Assembly: GCA_963712055.1 (NCBI GenBank)
Contig: CAVQGN010000004.1
Location: 468,562 to 532,561, forward strand
Direction of reading: 5' to 3'
DNA: 64,000 bases
Source: JAHBVL01 sp963712055
Lineage (GTDB): Bacteria; Chloroflexota; Chloroflexia; Thermomicrobiales; UBA6265
The translations under genes were made by a program, and so were the position numbers. The notes beneath the pieces were generated by a model. It was not told where the DNA came from. It worked only from the letters and a program-made list of their open reading frames with translations, and searched no databases. Shown one piece after another: positions 26,409 through 34,871 of this stretch (its first letter is position 1; every line of letters begins with the position of its first letter).

Positions 26409-29400
26409 CTAAGCGCCGATTACCGGCTGCTTGGACTTCTTTACCGCCGCATTCAGCGCTTTGACCTCGGTTTTTTTCACCTCAGCGAGTTGGGCGAGGA
26501 GAGCGTCGACCTGCTTCGCCAGCTCCTGGAAAAGCTCTTTCGACTGCGTGGTTGGTTCGCTGTCATCACCTTCGAGGGTTGCTCCCAACATCGAGAGTTT
26601 GCTGTTCAACCGAACAGGGAAGTTGAGCGAATCCTGATCGCTAATGATCTTCGTCTGCATCAGACCGTTTTCGATTTCGTCGAGGCTATCGTTCAGCGAT
26701 TTGGCGAGCTCAACGATCTCGCTGTCGGCGTCCTTCGTGCTGGCCCAGCGAGCGCGATCGATTGCGGCTGCGCGCAGTGTTCGAATTTCGTTGACTCCTT
26801 TGTTGAGGCGGTCATGGGTGTCCCGTATCGCCATGCCCAAAGTGAACTGGCTCTTCAGCGCCTTCTGGCTCACGGCCGAACGGGGATCCTTGACGATCGT
26901 GAAGGGTTCCGTGGCCTCCCAGTCTCCTGATTTCAGCCGCACCTGATAGGTTCCGGGGAGCACACGCGGACCCTTTCGCCCGGGTTTGTCGCCGCCCTTG
27001 GTCATGATCCGTTCAGCATCTGGCATGCGCATGTCCCAAACGAACCGATTCAACCCAACTCGGGCGGTGATGGTTGGATCCTTGTGCTCGTCGAGATCGC
27101 GGTCATCGATTGGAGGGAAGGAATCGTCCTTTTTCTTCCCCTCTGGCGGTTTCGGGGCAAGGGAGCGGATCTCGTTGCCATCGGCATCGAGAATGGTAAG
27201 GGTGAGATCGATTGTCGCCTCCGGGAGATAGTAGGAGACGATTACTCCGTCTGGAGGATTCTTGCCGGCATCGAGGAAGTCGATCTCTGACTGCCCGTCC
27301 TCAGTCACCAAATAGTCATACGACGGGATCTGGGTAGCGGCGAACCAGTAGTTCTGTCCTTTCACCGGCTCATGGCCAAACGACATCAGTTCGGTGAATC
27401 GCGTTGTCTCTCGCGGTGTGAACAGGCGCGGTGCTGCGTCCTCTAGTGCGCTCTCGGCCAACTGGCGGAAGCCGGTCATGTCATCCATGATCCAGAACGC
27501 ACGACCATGTGTTGCGAGCACGAGGTCATCGCGAGTGATGGTCAGATCATGAATCGGAACGACCGGCAGATTACCGCCGAGATGTTGCCATCCTTCTCCG
27601 CCGTTGTACGACACCCAGACTCCCGTTTCCGTTCCGGCGAAGAGGAGGTCCTTTCGCTCCGGATCCTCTCTGATGACACGGGTGAAGACGTCCTCGGTCA
27701 GACCAGCCGTAATCTGCCGCCACGTTTGACCGTAGTCATCCGTGCGATAGAGATATGGCGCGAAATCGTCGAGCTTGTAACGGTTGGCGGCCACAAACGC
27801 CGTGCCTTCGGCATGTGGCGAGGCGTCGATGATGCTGATCAGCGCCCATTCACCGAGATCGGGCGGTGTGACATTCGTCCAGTTTTTGCCGCCGTCCCGG
27901 GTGACGTGGATCAAGCCGTCGTCGCTGCCAGCCCAAAGTACGTCCCGATTCAGAGGCGATTCGGCAAACGCAAAGATCGTGCAATAGACCTCCGCCCCGG
28001 TGTTGTCCTTCGTGATCGGACCTCCCGAGGATTTGAGTTTGGATGCGTCGTTTCGGGTCAAGTCGGGAGAGAGCTCCGTCCAGGATGACCCCTCATTGGT
28101 GGTTCGGAAAACGTGGTTGCCCGTGCAATAGAGCACATTCGGGTCGTGATGGGAGAGATGGATCGGGTAGGTCCACTGGAAGCGGTACTTGTAACTCTCC
28201 GCTCCGGACCCGGAGTTTTCCTCCGGCCAAACTGAGATCAGGCGAACCTGGCCAGTCGAATGGTCGTAGCGGGTGAGGATACCCATGTACTCGCCGGCAT
28301 AGACGATATCCGGATTGTCGGGACGAACCGCGATATAGCCGGCTTCACCACCGCCAACGGAGTACCACTCGGTCCGTGTGATCGCGCCGTGGTCGGAACG
28401 ACTTGGCACGCACATCGACGTGTTGTCTTGCTGAGAACCGTAGACCCGGTAGGGGACGCGGTTGTCGGTGGTGACGTGATAGAACTCGGCAGTTGGCTGA
28501 CCGTACTGCTCGGTCCATGACCGACCGCCAACATAGGACACGGTTCCGCCGCCGTCATTGCCGAGGATCATCCGCTGGTTGTCGTGGGGATCGATCCAGA
28601 GATCGTGGTTGTCGCCATGCGGAGCCGGGACGACGTTGAACGTCCTGCCGGCATCGGTGCTCTTGAACATCTCGACGTTCAGACACCAAACGGTGTCCGG
28701 ATCGGTGGTGTCGGCATAGATATGGGAGTAGTACCAGGCTCGTTGACGCAAGCGGCGGTCGTCGCTGGTTCGTTCCCACGTCGCGCCGCCATCATCGGAG
28801 CGGAAAATCCCACCATTTTCGTTTTCGACGCATGCCCAGACTCGACCAGCCTGGACCGGCGAGACGGTGATGCCGATCTTGCCGTCGAGACCATCCGGCA
28901 GGCCCGGATTGCGGGTGAGCTCGGTGAAGGTGTCGCCACCATCGGTTGATTTGAAGAGTTTGCAGCCTGGGCCGCCGCTGCTGAGGTAGTGCGGTCCGCG
29001 GCGTGCTTCCCAGAACGAGACATAGAGGATGCGTGGGTTGGAAGGGTCGAGAACCAGATCGTTGGCGCCAGCATCCTCAGATTCAAAGAGAACCAGATCC
29101 CAATTCTGACCGCCGTCCCTGGAGCGGTAAAGCCCACGCTCGCGGTTTGGACCATTGGCGTGGCCGAACGCCGCCACATAGACGAGATCGGGATCTGACG
29201 GATGAACGCGCACCTTACCGATGCCGCGGGTTTCGGCCAAGCCGAGATGGGTCCAGGTCGCTCCGGCGTCGGTCGTTCGGTAAACGCCATCTCCGTGGGC
29301 ATGGTTGCCACGAATCGTCGTTTCGCCCATACCGGCATAGATGACATTTGGATCGCTCGGAGCGACTGCCAGCGCACCAACGGACGCGCGCTCGAAGTAG

Positions 29401-29618
29401 CCATCGGAGACGTTGCGCCAGTAATTGCCGCCGTCGGTTGTTTTCCAGACACCGCCTCCGGTTGTGCCCATATAGAACGTATTTCGATCGACCGGGTCGC
29501 CGGAAACCGCAACGCTGCGGCCACCTCGCGTCGGGCCGATATTTCGCCAGATTAGATTGTCATAGAAGTTAGTTGAACCCACGCCTCTAAATCCCTTTCT
29601 CGATCGACGACGCGTCAA
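26409..29618 (-). CDS. Large Asp-box (BNR) beta-propeller protein, sortilin/VPS10-like glycosyl hydrolase family
   Basis: A 1069-residue protein. The first 700 or so residues hold about ten Asp-box motifs (S/T-x-D-x-G-x-x-W type: KTTDGGNYW, RTTDAGATW, RSRDGGQNW, RSDDGGATW, VTRDGGKNW, RTDDYGQTW), which mark a multi-bladed propeller. A linker and a helical tail (RDTHDRLNKGVNEIRTLRAA..., LAKQVDALLAQLAEVKK) follow. Proteins of this outline are common in soil bacteria and their substrate is unknown. The usual signal peptide is not visible. The start is either the TTG at 29618 or a GTG at 29582, which has AAGGGA upstream. Confidence 0.85.
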   Translation of the reverse strand: MTRRRSRKGFRGVGSTNFYDNLIWRNIGPTRGGRSVAVSGDPVDRNTFYMGTTGGGVWKTTDGGNYWRNVSDGYFERASVGALAVAPSDPNVIYAGMGETTIRGNHAHGDGVYRTTDAGATWTHLGLAETRGIGKVRVHPSDPDLVYVAAFGHANGPNRERGLYRSRDGGQNWDLVLFESEDAGANDLVLDPSNPRILYVSFWEARRGPHYLSSGGPGCKLFKSTDGGDTFTELTRNPGLPDGLDGKIGITVSPVQAGRVWACVENENGGIFRSDDGGATWERTSDDRRLRQRAWYYSHIYADTTDPDTVWCLNVEMFKSTDAGRTFNVVPAPHGDNHDLWIDPHDNQRMILGNDGGGTVSYVGGRSWTEQYGQPTAEFYHVTTDNRVPYRVYGSQQDNTSMCVPSRSDHGAITRTEWYSVGGGEAGYIAVRPDNPDIVYAGEYMGILTRYDHSTGQVRLISVWPEENSGSGAESYKYRFQWTYPIHLSHHDPNVLYCTGNHVFRTTNEGSSWTELSPDLTRNDASKLKSSGGPITKDNTGAEVYCTIFAFAESPLNRDVLWAGSDDGLIHVTRDGGKNWTNVTPPDLGEWALISIIDASPHAEGTAFVAANRYKLDDFAPYLYRTDDYGQTWRQITAGLTEDVFTRVIREDPERKDLLFAGTETGVWVSYNGGEGWQHLGGNLPVVPIHDLTITRDDLVLATHGRAFWIMDDMTGFRQLAESALEDAAPRLFTPRETTRFTELMSFGHEPVKGQNYWFAATQIPSYDYLVTEDGQSEIDFLDAGKNPPDGVIVSYYLPEATIDLTLTILDADGNEIRSLAPKPPEGKKKDDSFPPIDDRDLDEHKDPTITARVGLNRFVWDMRMPDAERIMTKGGDKPGRKGPRVLPGTYQVRLKSGDWEATEPFTIVKDPRSAVSQKALKSQFTLGMAIRDTHDRLNKGVNEIRTLRAAAIDRARWASTKDADSEIVELAKSLNDSLDEIENGLMQTKIISDQDSLNFPVRLNSKLSMLGATLEGDDSEPTTQSKELFQELAKQVDALLAQLAEVKKTEVKALNAAVKKSKQPVIGA

Positions 29619-29668
29619 TAGTCCTGAGTATAGGGAGTTCGCGGGGCATTGGTGAGATCTTCAGGAGG

Positions 29669-29824
29669 ATGGTCACTATCCGGAAGGAAGTCTGCAGCCA
29701 GCCGGAACTACACTCGGATCTCACCGACAACGACGCTGACCGGGTCGGACGAGTGTGGCAAGCAATGATGGGAATGAAAAAGATTGACATTGGTGAACTC
29801 GACGCTGCGGCCTCGGGTTCCTGA
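29669..29824 (+). pseudogene. Remnant of a VOC (PhnB-like) protein, C-terminal end
   Basis: A 51-codon frame ending ADRVGRVWQAMMGMKKIDIGELDAA. This matches the C-terminal helix pattern of 3-demethylubiquinone methyltransferase-like VOC proteins (RVMQAMMxMKKIDIxxLxxA). The intact VOC gene at 30388 ends with the comparable TERVMAAMMPMIKLDIATLQAAY. The N-terminal domain is absent and the frame lies on the opposite strand, so it is read as a decayed copy. Confidence 0.45.
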
Positions 29825-29847
29825 TCCAGTCCCGAAAGCTCACCAAG

Positions 29848-29881
29848 ATAGACCCGGCGCGATGCTTCGCGCCGGGTCTAT
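29848..29881 (-). terminator. Strong hairpin downstream of the VOC genes
   Basis: Perfect 15-bp stem (29848-29862 with 29867-29881; core AGACCCGGCGCGA) and a 4-nt loop, 29 bp past the stop of the minus-strand VOC gene at 29910. There is no clear T-tract on either strand. Confidence 0.65.
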
Positions 29882-29909
29882 CAGTTGATCGATTCAGCTT
29901 GTGACCTTC

Positions 29910-30356
29910 CTAGCCCGGATTGCCCTGGTTCAGACAATTGACCATCCAGCGGATACCGAACTTGTCTACCAGCGACCCAAAGTAGTCGCCCCAGAACTGA
30001 TCTGCCATTGGCATCTCGGGACTGCCGCCCTCGGACAGCGCAGCGAAGAGTCGATCTGCTTCCTCGCGGCTGTCGGGTTCGAGCATGATGTACTGGCCGT
30101 TTCCGCGTTCGACCGTGAACCCCATCGATTCCGGTGCATCGGTGCCATGAAGCACGTGCCCGCCAAGGATCGGCAAGCTGATATGCATGATCAAATTTGT
30201 GTCGCCGTCTGCAATTGGTGGCATGTCGTCCGAAGGCGGGATGTCTCCAAAACGCATGAACTGTGGTCCGAAGTCGGTACCGAACACTGAGCGGTAAAAG
30301 GTGAAGGCAGCCTCGGTTTCTCGTGCGAAGTTGAGGTAGGTACTGACGGTCGCCAT
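29910..30356 (-). CDS. VOC family protein (PhnB/glyoxalase-like)
   Basis: A 148-residue vicinal-oxygen-chelate fold protein of the PhnB type: STYLNFARETEAAFTFYRSVFGTDF at the start, ISLPILGGHVLHGTDAPESMG in the middle, and WGDYFGSLVDKFGIRWMVNC at the end. Catalytic activity is not predictable in this family. It is second in a two-gene minus-strand unit with another VOC gene 31 bp upstream. Confidence 0.87.
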   Translation of the reverse strand: MATVSTYLNFARETEAAFTFYRSVFGTDFGPQFMRFGDIPPSDDMPPIADGDTNLIMHISLPILGGHVLHGTDAPESMGFTVERGNGQYIMLEPDSREEADRLFAALSEGGSPEMPMADQFWGDYFGSLVDKFGIRWMVNCLNQGNPG

Positions 30357-30387
30357 AGTTGAGGGTCCTTTCTCAAACGCAATAGGT

Positions 30388-30867
30388 CTATTCGGAATCG
30401 TACGCGGCTTGCAGAGTTGCGATATCGAGTTTGATCATCGGCATCATTGCGGCCATCACCCGCTCCGTTTGTTGTGGATCCGCTTTCGCGAAGAGTTCGC
30501 CCATCATCTCCGGTACAACCTGCCATGAAACACCGAATCGGTCGACCAGCCACCCGCATTGCACTGCCTGACCCCCGTCAACAAGCCGATCCCAGAAGTA
30601 GTCGATCTCATTCTGGTCCTTGCACGACACGCTCCAGGAAACAGCTGGTGTGAACGCATTGTCACCACCTCCGTTCAATGCCTGAAATGGTTGACCATTT
30701 AGTGAGAACTCGACGAAAAGCACGGCGCCCACATCGCCCGGCGTTGATTCCGTATGCCGCGTGATGTGCTTGATCTCTGAATTGGGAAAGATCGAGCAGT
30801 AGTAGGTCGCGGCTTCCTCTGCTTCGTCTTTTTCGAACCAGAGACAAGGGGTGATCGAACCTGACAT
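30388..30867 (-). CDS. VOC family protein (3-demethylubiquinone-9 3-methyltransferase-like)
   Basis: A 159-residue protein with the characteristic pattern ITPCLWFEKDEAEEAATYYCSIFPNSEI, EFSLNGQPFQALNGGG, FWDRLVDGG, CGWLVDRFGVSWQVVPEMM and a C-terminal helix TERVMAAMMPMIKLDIATL. Despite the family name these proteins are not proven methyltransferases. It is transcribed ahead of the PhnB-like gene. Confidence 0.87.
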   Translation of the reverse strand: MSGSITPCLWFEKDEAEEAATYYCSIFPNSEIKHITRHTESTPGDVGAVLFVEFSLNGQPFQALNGGGDNAFTPAVSWSVSCKDQNEIDYFWDRLVDGGQAVQCGWLVDRFGVSWQVVPEMMGELFAKADPQQTERVMAAMMPMIKLDIATLQAAYDSE

Positions 30868-31151
30868 GGCAATCTCCTAACACCTACTGATGGACGTTCG
30901 ACCGACCATCTCGTATGAATAGTCGCTTCGATGATCGGCAATTCGACATTGGGCCGCTCTCGGTTTGCTCGAGGTCAATAGTATCGGTCGATTGCGTAGG
31001 AGTATCGGACCGAAAGCGCGAAATAGCATTTCGCTCCAACCTGTGCAAGAATAAGAAGGCAACACCAATCAATTGGTCGGTTTCAACACGTGGGGCGGCG
31101 GATCGCTAATTTTGACCATTCGCCCAACCATAAAGACAGGAGAACCGAGAA

Positions 31152-32850
31152 ATGAGCAACCACCTCGACCTTATCGCCATGCTGAAGCAGGCGACGCCAA
31201 CCACCCGCCGCGAGGTGCTGCGGCGCGCAGCCGGAGCCGGTATCGCGGCGCCGGCACTTCTGGCTCTCTTGAGAGCAGATGGCGTTTCCGATGTTTCGGC
31301 TTCTCCTGGGAGTAGTTCGTCACGAATTGCCCGGGCGGCGCAGGACGGCGAACCGGTTCAGGGCGGAACCATGGTTGTCACCGGCCACCAGGAAGTTGCC
31401 AGTCTCAGCCCAGACGATGACGGTCCCACGGTGCATTGGGTCGTCGTGACGCAGATCCACAATGCGCTACTGGAGATGGACGAGAACTTCCAGTTCCTCC
31501 CAGTGTTGGCAGCCGACTTGCCAGCGGTCAGCGACGATGGGTTGGCCTACACCTTTACCCTCCGTGACGGTGTCGTCTTTCAGGATGGAGAAGCTTTCGA
31601 TTCAGAGGATGTCAAGTACACCTACGAGTGGTATATGAATCCGGACAACGCCGCAATCAATGCGAGTCTTTTTGACAGTGTTGATTCGGTTGATGCCCCC
31701 GATCCGCTGACCGTTGTGGTCAATCTCAAGAATCCGAATGCCGCGTTCTACCCGCAGGTTGCCACGACGTTCATCGTTCCGCAGCACTATCACAGCGAGA
31801 TCGGCGAGGATGCCTACAAGGCTGCGCCGATCGGGACCGGAGCATTCAAGGTCAAGGAATGGCGGGCGGCTGAGTTCACCGAGCTCGAAGCGTTCGAAGA
31901 CCACTTCCGTGGTCGACCGTATCTGGATATATTCCGCCAGGACATTGTGCCTGAGCCATCGGTGCGGGCGATTGGTCTCGAAACCGGTGATTCCGATTCG
32001 TCGGTTTGGCCATTGACACCAGAAGACAATCTTCGCTTGGCCGAGGATGACAATTTCGTCACCTATATCACATCGTCACTCGCGGTCAACCATTTCCCGA
32101 TGAACAACACACACCCGATTCTGTCTGAGAAGCTCGTTCGTCAGGCAATGATGTGGGCGATCGACCGGGAAACGGTGATCGATGAGATCTTCAGTGGCAC
32201 GGCTGTGTTGGCCACCGCCAATCTTTCACCGGCGATGGATGCCTTCTACAATGCCGAGGTTCCGATCTACACCTACGATCCGGAGAAAGCCGGCGCATTG
32301 CTGGACGAAGCTGGTTGGGTTCTTGGCGATGGTGACATCCGCGAAAAGGATGGCGAGAAGCTGACCTTCACGTGTACCACGATTTCCGGCGACCAGACGC
32401 GCCGCCCGGAAGCCGAACTGGTGCAGCAGTATCTCAAGGAAGTCGGCATTGACATGCAGCTGGAGGAAGCGCCGGTAGCGACGATCCTCGAGCAGATGCG
32501 GGCGGGCGAGATGGATATGTCTCTGTACAACTGGACCTATGGAGGCGACGACGCCGATCCTGATGCGCACGGTGACACTCAGTTCAACTGGCGCCAACAA
32601 CTTCTCGCAGTTCAAGAATGATCGGGTTGACGAACTACTCCAAGCTGGTATCCAGGAGATCGATCCTGCGGCTCGGGCCGAGATCTACAAGGAAATCCAG
32701 GCGATTGTGGCGGAGGAAGTCCCCTTCCTTTACATGATGTTCTGGAACATCTACACGATTTTCAACAAGCGCGTGGGTGGATTGCCGGAATCGGCGCTCT
32801 CCTCAGATCCGCTGTATCGCAAAGCCAACGAATACTGGATCGCCGAATAG
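31152..32850 (+). CDS. ABC importer substrate-binding protein, family 5 (frameshifted)
   Basis: Tat-type N-terminus (TTRREVLRRAAGAGIAAPALLALL) followed by a family-5 solute-binding domain (YTFTLRDGVVFQDGEAFDSEDVKYTYEW, IGTGAFKVKEWRAAEF, LVRQAMMWAIDRETVI, YTYDPEKAGALLDEAGW). The frame breaks near 32571 and continues in the next frame as TLSSTGANNFSQFKNDRVDELLQAG...LYRKANEYWIAE. Deleting one G from GG at 32571-32572 rejoins the halves into one protein of about 565 residues. AGGAG precedes the ATG. It would deliver peptide-like solutes to the permeases that follow. Confidence 0.88.
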
Positions 32851-32881
32851 GGACCAGCATTCGCAGCGCAATGCCGCACTC

Positions 32882-32919
32882 ACTCCCCGTTTCTTCCGGA
32901 TGCGGAAGGAACGGGGAGT
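32882..32919 (+). terminator. Intra-operon stem-loop between binding protein and permeases
   Basis: Arms 32882-32898 and 32903-32919 (ACTCCCCGTTTCTTCCG with CGGAAGGAACGGGGAGT) pair over 17 bp with one G-U and a 4-nt loop. The position matches the stem-loop at 7153-7183 in the other importer operon. No T-tract. Confidence 0.7.
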
Positions 32920-32956
32920 CCCGTCGAATTCGGTTTGATCGTCAGGATCCCGATTC

Positions 32957-33883
32957 ATGCTTACGTATGTGATCTATCGAGTTCTTCAGGGACTCCTGGT
33001 GATCTTTCTGGTCAGCATCACCTCGTTCGGGATCATGCAATTGGCGCCGGGCAGCCCGGTCGATATCCTGATCGGCGAAGCCCAGGTCAACCAGGAACAG
33101 ATTGATGCGATCACCAAGAAGTGGGGACTGGACCGTCCCTGGTATGAGCAGTACGGGACCTGGCTGGGCAACGTTGTAACCGGTGATTTCGGCAAGTCCG
33201 TCATCCGGACCGGCGTGCCCGTGCGCCAGATGGTGATGGAAGCAGCTCCGGTCACCCTGAAACTGAACATCCTCGCCTTGATGGTAGCCGTACTCGTCGC
33301 GATCCCGGTCGGAGTTATCGCCGCACTGAAGCGTTATTCGCTTTTCGATTACACCAGCATGGTGGGGTCGACCATCGGCATCGCCATGCCGAATTATTGG
33401 CTCGGACTGATGCTGATCATTGTGTTTTCGCTGAAACTCGACTGGTTACCGCCATATGGTTCGAGTTCGTGGAAATCGTACATCCTGCCGGTGACCGTGC
33501 TGGCCGTCAATGAGATGGCGATCATGGCCAGGATCAGCCGAGGCACGACGTCTGAAGTCATGAACCAGGACTATGTCACCACCGCCCGGGCAAAGGGATT
33601 GCCGCAAACTGCGGTCATCACCCGGCATGTCGTACGGAATTCGCTGCTGCCGATCGTCACGATCCTCGGCTATCGAATCGCGTTTGTGCTGAGCGGAACG
33701 ATCGTGGTGGAAACCATCTTCGCCTGGCCGGGCATCGGGTCGCTTCTTTTCGCGTCGATAGACCGCAAGGATTACCAGGTTGTCCAGGCGATCGTCCTGC
33801 TCCTTGCCACTATCGTGGTCGTGGCCAATTTGATCACTGATCTGCTTTATGCCTACATCGATCCCCGGATCAGGGTGCGATGA
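32957..33883 (+). CDS. ABC transporter permease, DppB/OppB family
   Basis: A 308-residue permease beginning MLTYVIYRVLQGLLVIFLVS, with MQLAPGSPVDILIG near the N-terminus. The EAA loop reads YVTTARAKGLPQTAVITRHVVRNSLLPIV. The C-terminus DLLYAYIDPRIRVR is typical. It overlaps the next permease by 4 bp (ATGA). Confidence 0.93.
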   Translation: MLTYVIYRVLQGLLVIFLVSITSFGIMQLAPGSPVDILIGEAQVNQEQIDAITKKWGLDRPWYEQYGTWLGNVVTGDFGKSVIRTGVPVRQMVMEAAPVTLKLNILALMVAVLVAIPVGVIAALKRYSLFDYTSMVGSTIGIAMPNYWLGLMLIIVFSLKLDWLPPYGSSSWKSYILPVTVLAVNEMAIMARISRGTTSEVMNQDYVTTARAKGLPQTAVITRHVVRNSLLPIVTILGYRIAFVLSGTIVVETIFAWPGIGSLLFASIDRKDYQVVQAIVLLLATIVVVANLITDLLYAYIDPRIRVR

Positions 33884-34779
33884 GTAGTCAGATTCAGGTG
33901 CTTCAACCGGACGCCACTGATCTCCTCGAGGGTCGTGAGCGGCGAACCGAACGGAGCCGCGCCCTCCAGCGTTTTCTCCGTTATCGACCTGGTGTGATTG
34001 GCGCATGTTTCGTCGTGTTTCTCGTCGCTATCGCCATCTTCGCGCCGGTGGTTGCGCCGTATTCACCGACCGAAAAGGTCGGTCGCCGGGCAGATCCACC
34101 TTCGGCCGAGTTCTGGCTGGGCAACGATGAGATTGGACGGGATGTTCTCAGTCGGTTGATCTACGGAACACGCGTCGCTCTCATTGTCGGTATCGGCGCG
34201 ATCGCAATCGCCGTCACCATAGGCGTGCTGGTTGGAGCCACGTCCGGGTATTTCGGTGGCAAGGTCGACACGGTTCTCTCCCGCGTTGTGGACACGCTGA
34301 TGGCCTTTCCGCTGTTGGCTTTGCTGGTCACGCTTTCGGCTTTGTTCGCGCCGAGTCTCCGCAACGTCGTGATTGTGATCGGAGTCACTGTCTGGGCCTC
34401 CTATGCACGGGTTGTCCGGGCGGAGGTGATGAGCCTGCGGGAACGCGAGTTTGTTGTCGCGGCGAGGTCGATCGGCGCCGGAGATCCCCGGATCATCCTC
34501 CGCCACATCCTGCCGAATATCGTTGGACCGGTGATCGTTTTGGCGACCCTCGATATCGGCAGCATTATCATTCTGGAGTCGGCGCTATCCTTTCTCGGTC
34601 TTGGGGTGCAACCGCCAACTCCCTCCTGGGGTGGCATGCTTTCGGCTGGACGGTCGCTCCTGCGCAATGCTCCGCATATCGCGGTGGCGCCGGGAATCGC
34701 GATCATGTTGACCGTCCTCGCGTTCAATCTGCTTGGCGACGGTTTGCGCGATGCGCTTGATCCTCGCCAACGCGATTAA
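33880..34779 (+). CDS. ABC transporter permease, DppC/OppC family
   Basis: A 299-residue permease with the DppC pattern FWLGNDEIGRDVLSRLIYGTRVAL and EAA loop EFVVAARSIGAGDPRIILRHILPN, ending GDGLRDALDPRQRD. As with the first importer, no ATPase gene follows; the next gene is ligD. Confidence 0.93.
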   Translation: MSSQIQVLQPDATDLLEGRERRTERSRALQRFLRYRPGVIGACFVVFLVAIAIFAPVVAPYSPTEKVGRRADPPSAEFWLGNDEIGRDVLSRLIYGTRVALIVGIGAIAIAVTIGVLVGATSGYFGGKVDTVLSRVVDTLMAFPLLALLVTLSALFAPSLRNVVIVIGVTVWASYARVVRAEVMSLREREFVVAARSIGAGDPRIILRHILPNIVGPVIVLATLDIGSIIILESALSFLGLGVQPPTPSWGGMLSAGRSLLRNAPHIAVAPGIAIMLTVLAFNLLGDGLRDALDPRQRD

Positions 34780-34871
34780 AGCCGACCGTTCCGTAGTAAA
34801 ATCGTTTCAACCCGCTCCCGCATCAAATGCCGTCTGCTTGATGGCTTTCGCTCCCCGATGCCGGAGTTGCC

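Noticed and set aside
28679..29524. 281-aa minus-strand frame within the Asp-box gene
   Set aside because: Alternative frame of a gene with about ten clear Asp boxes; no independent support.
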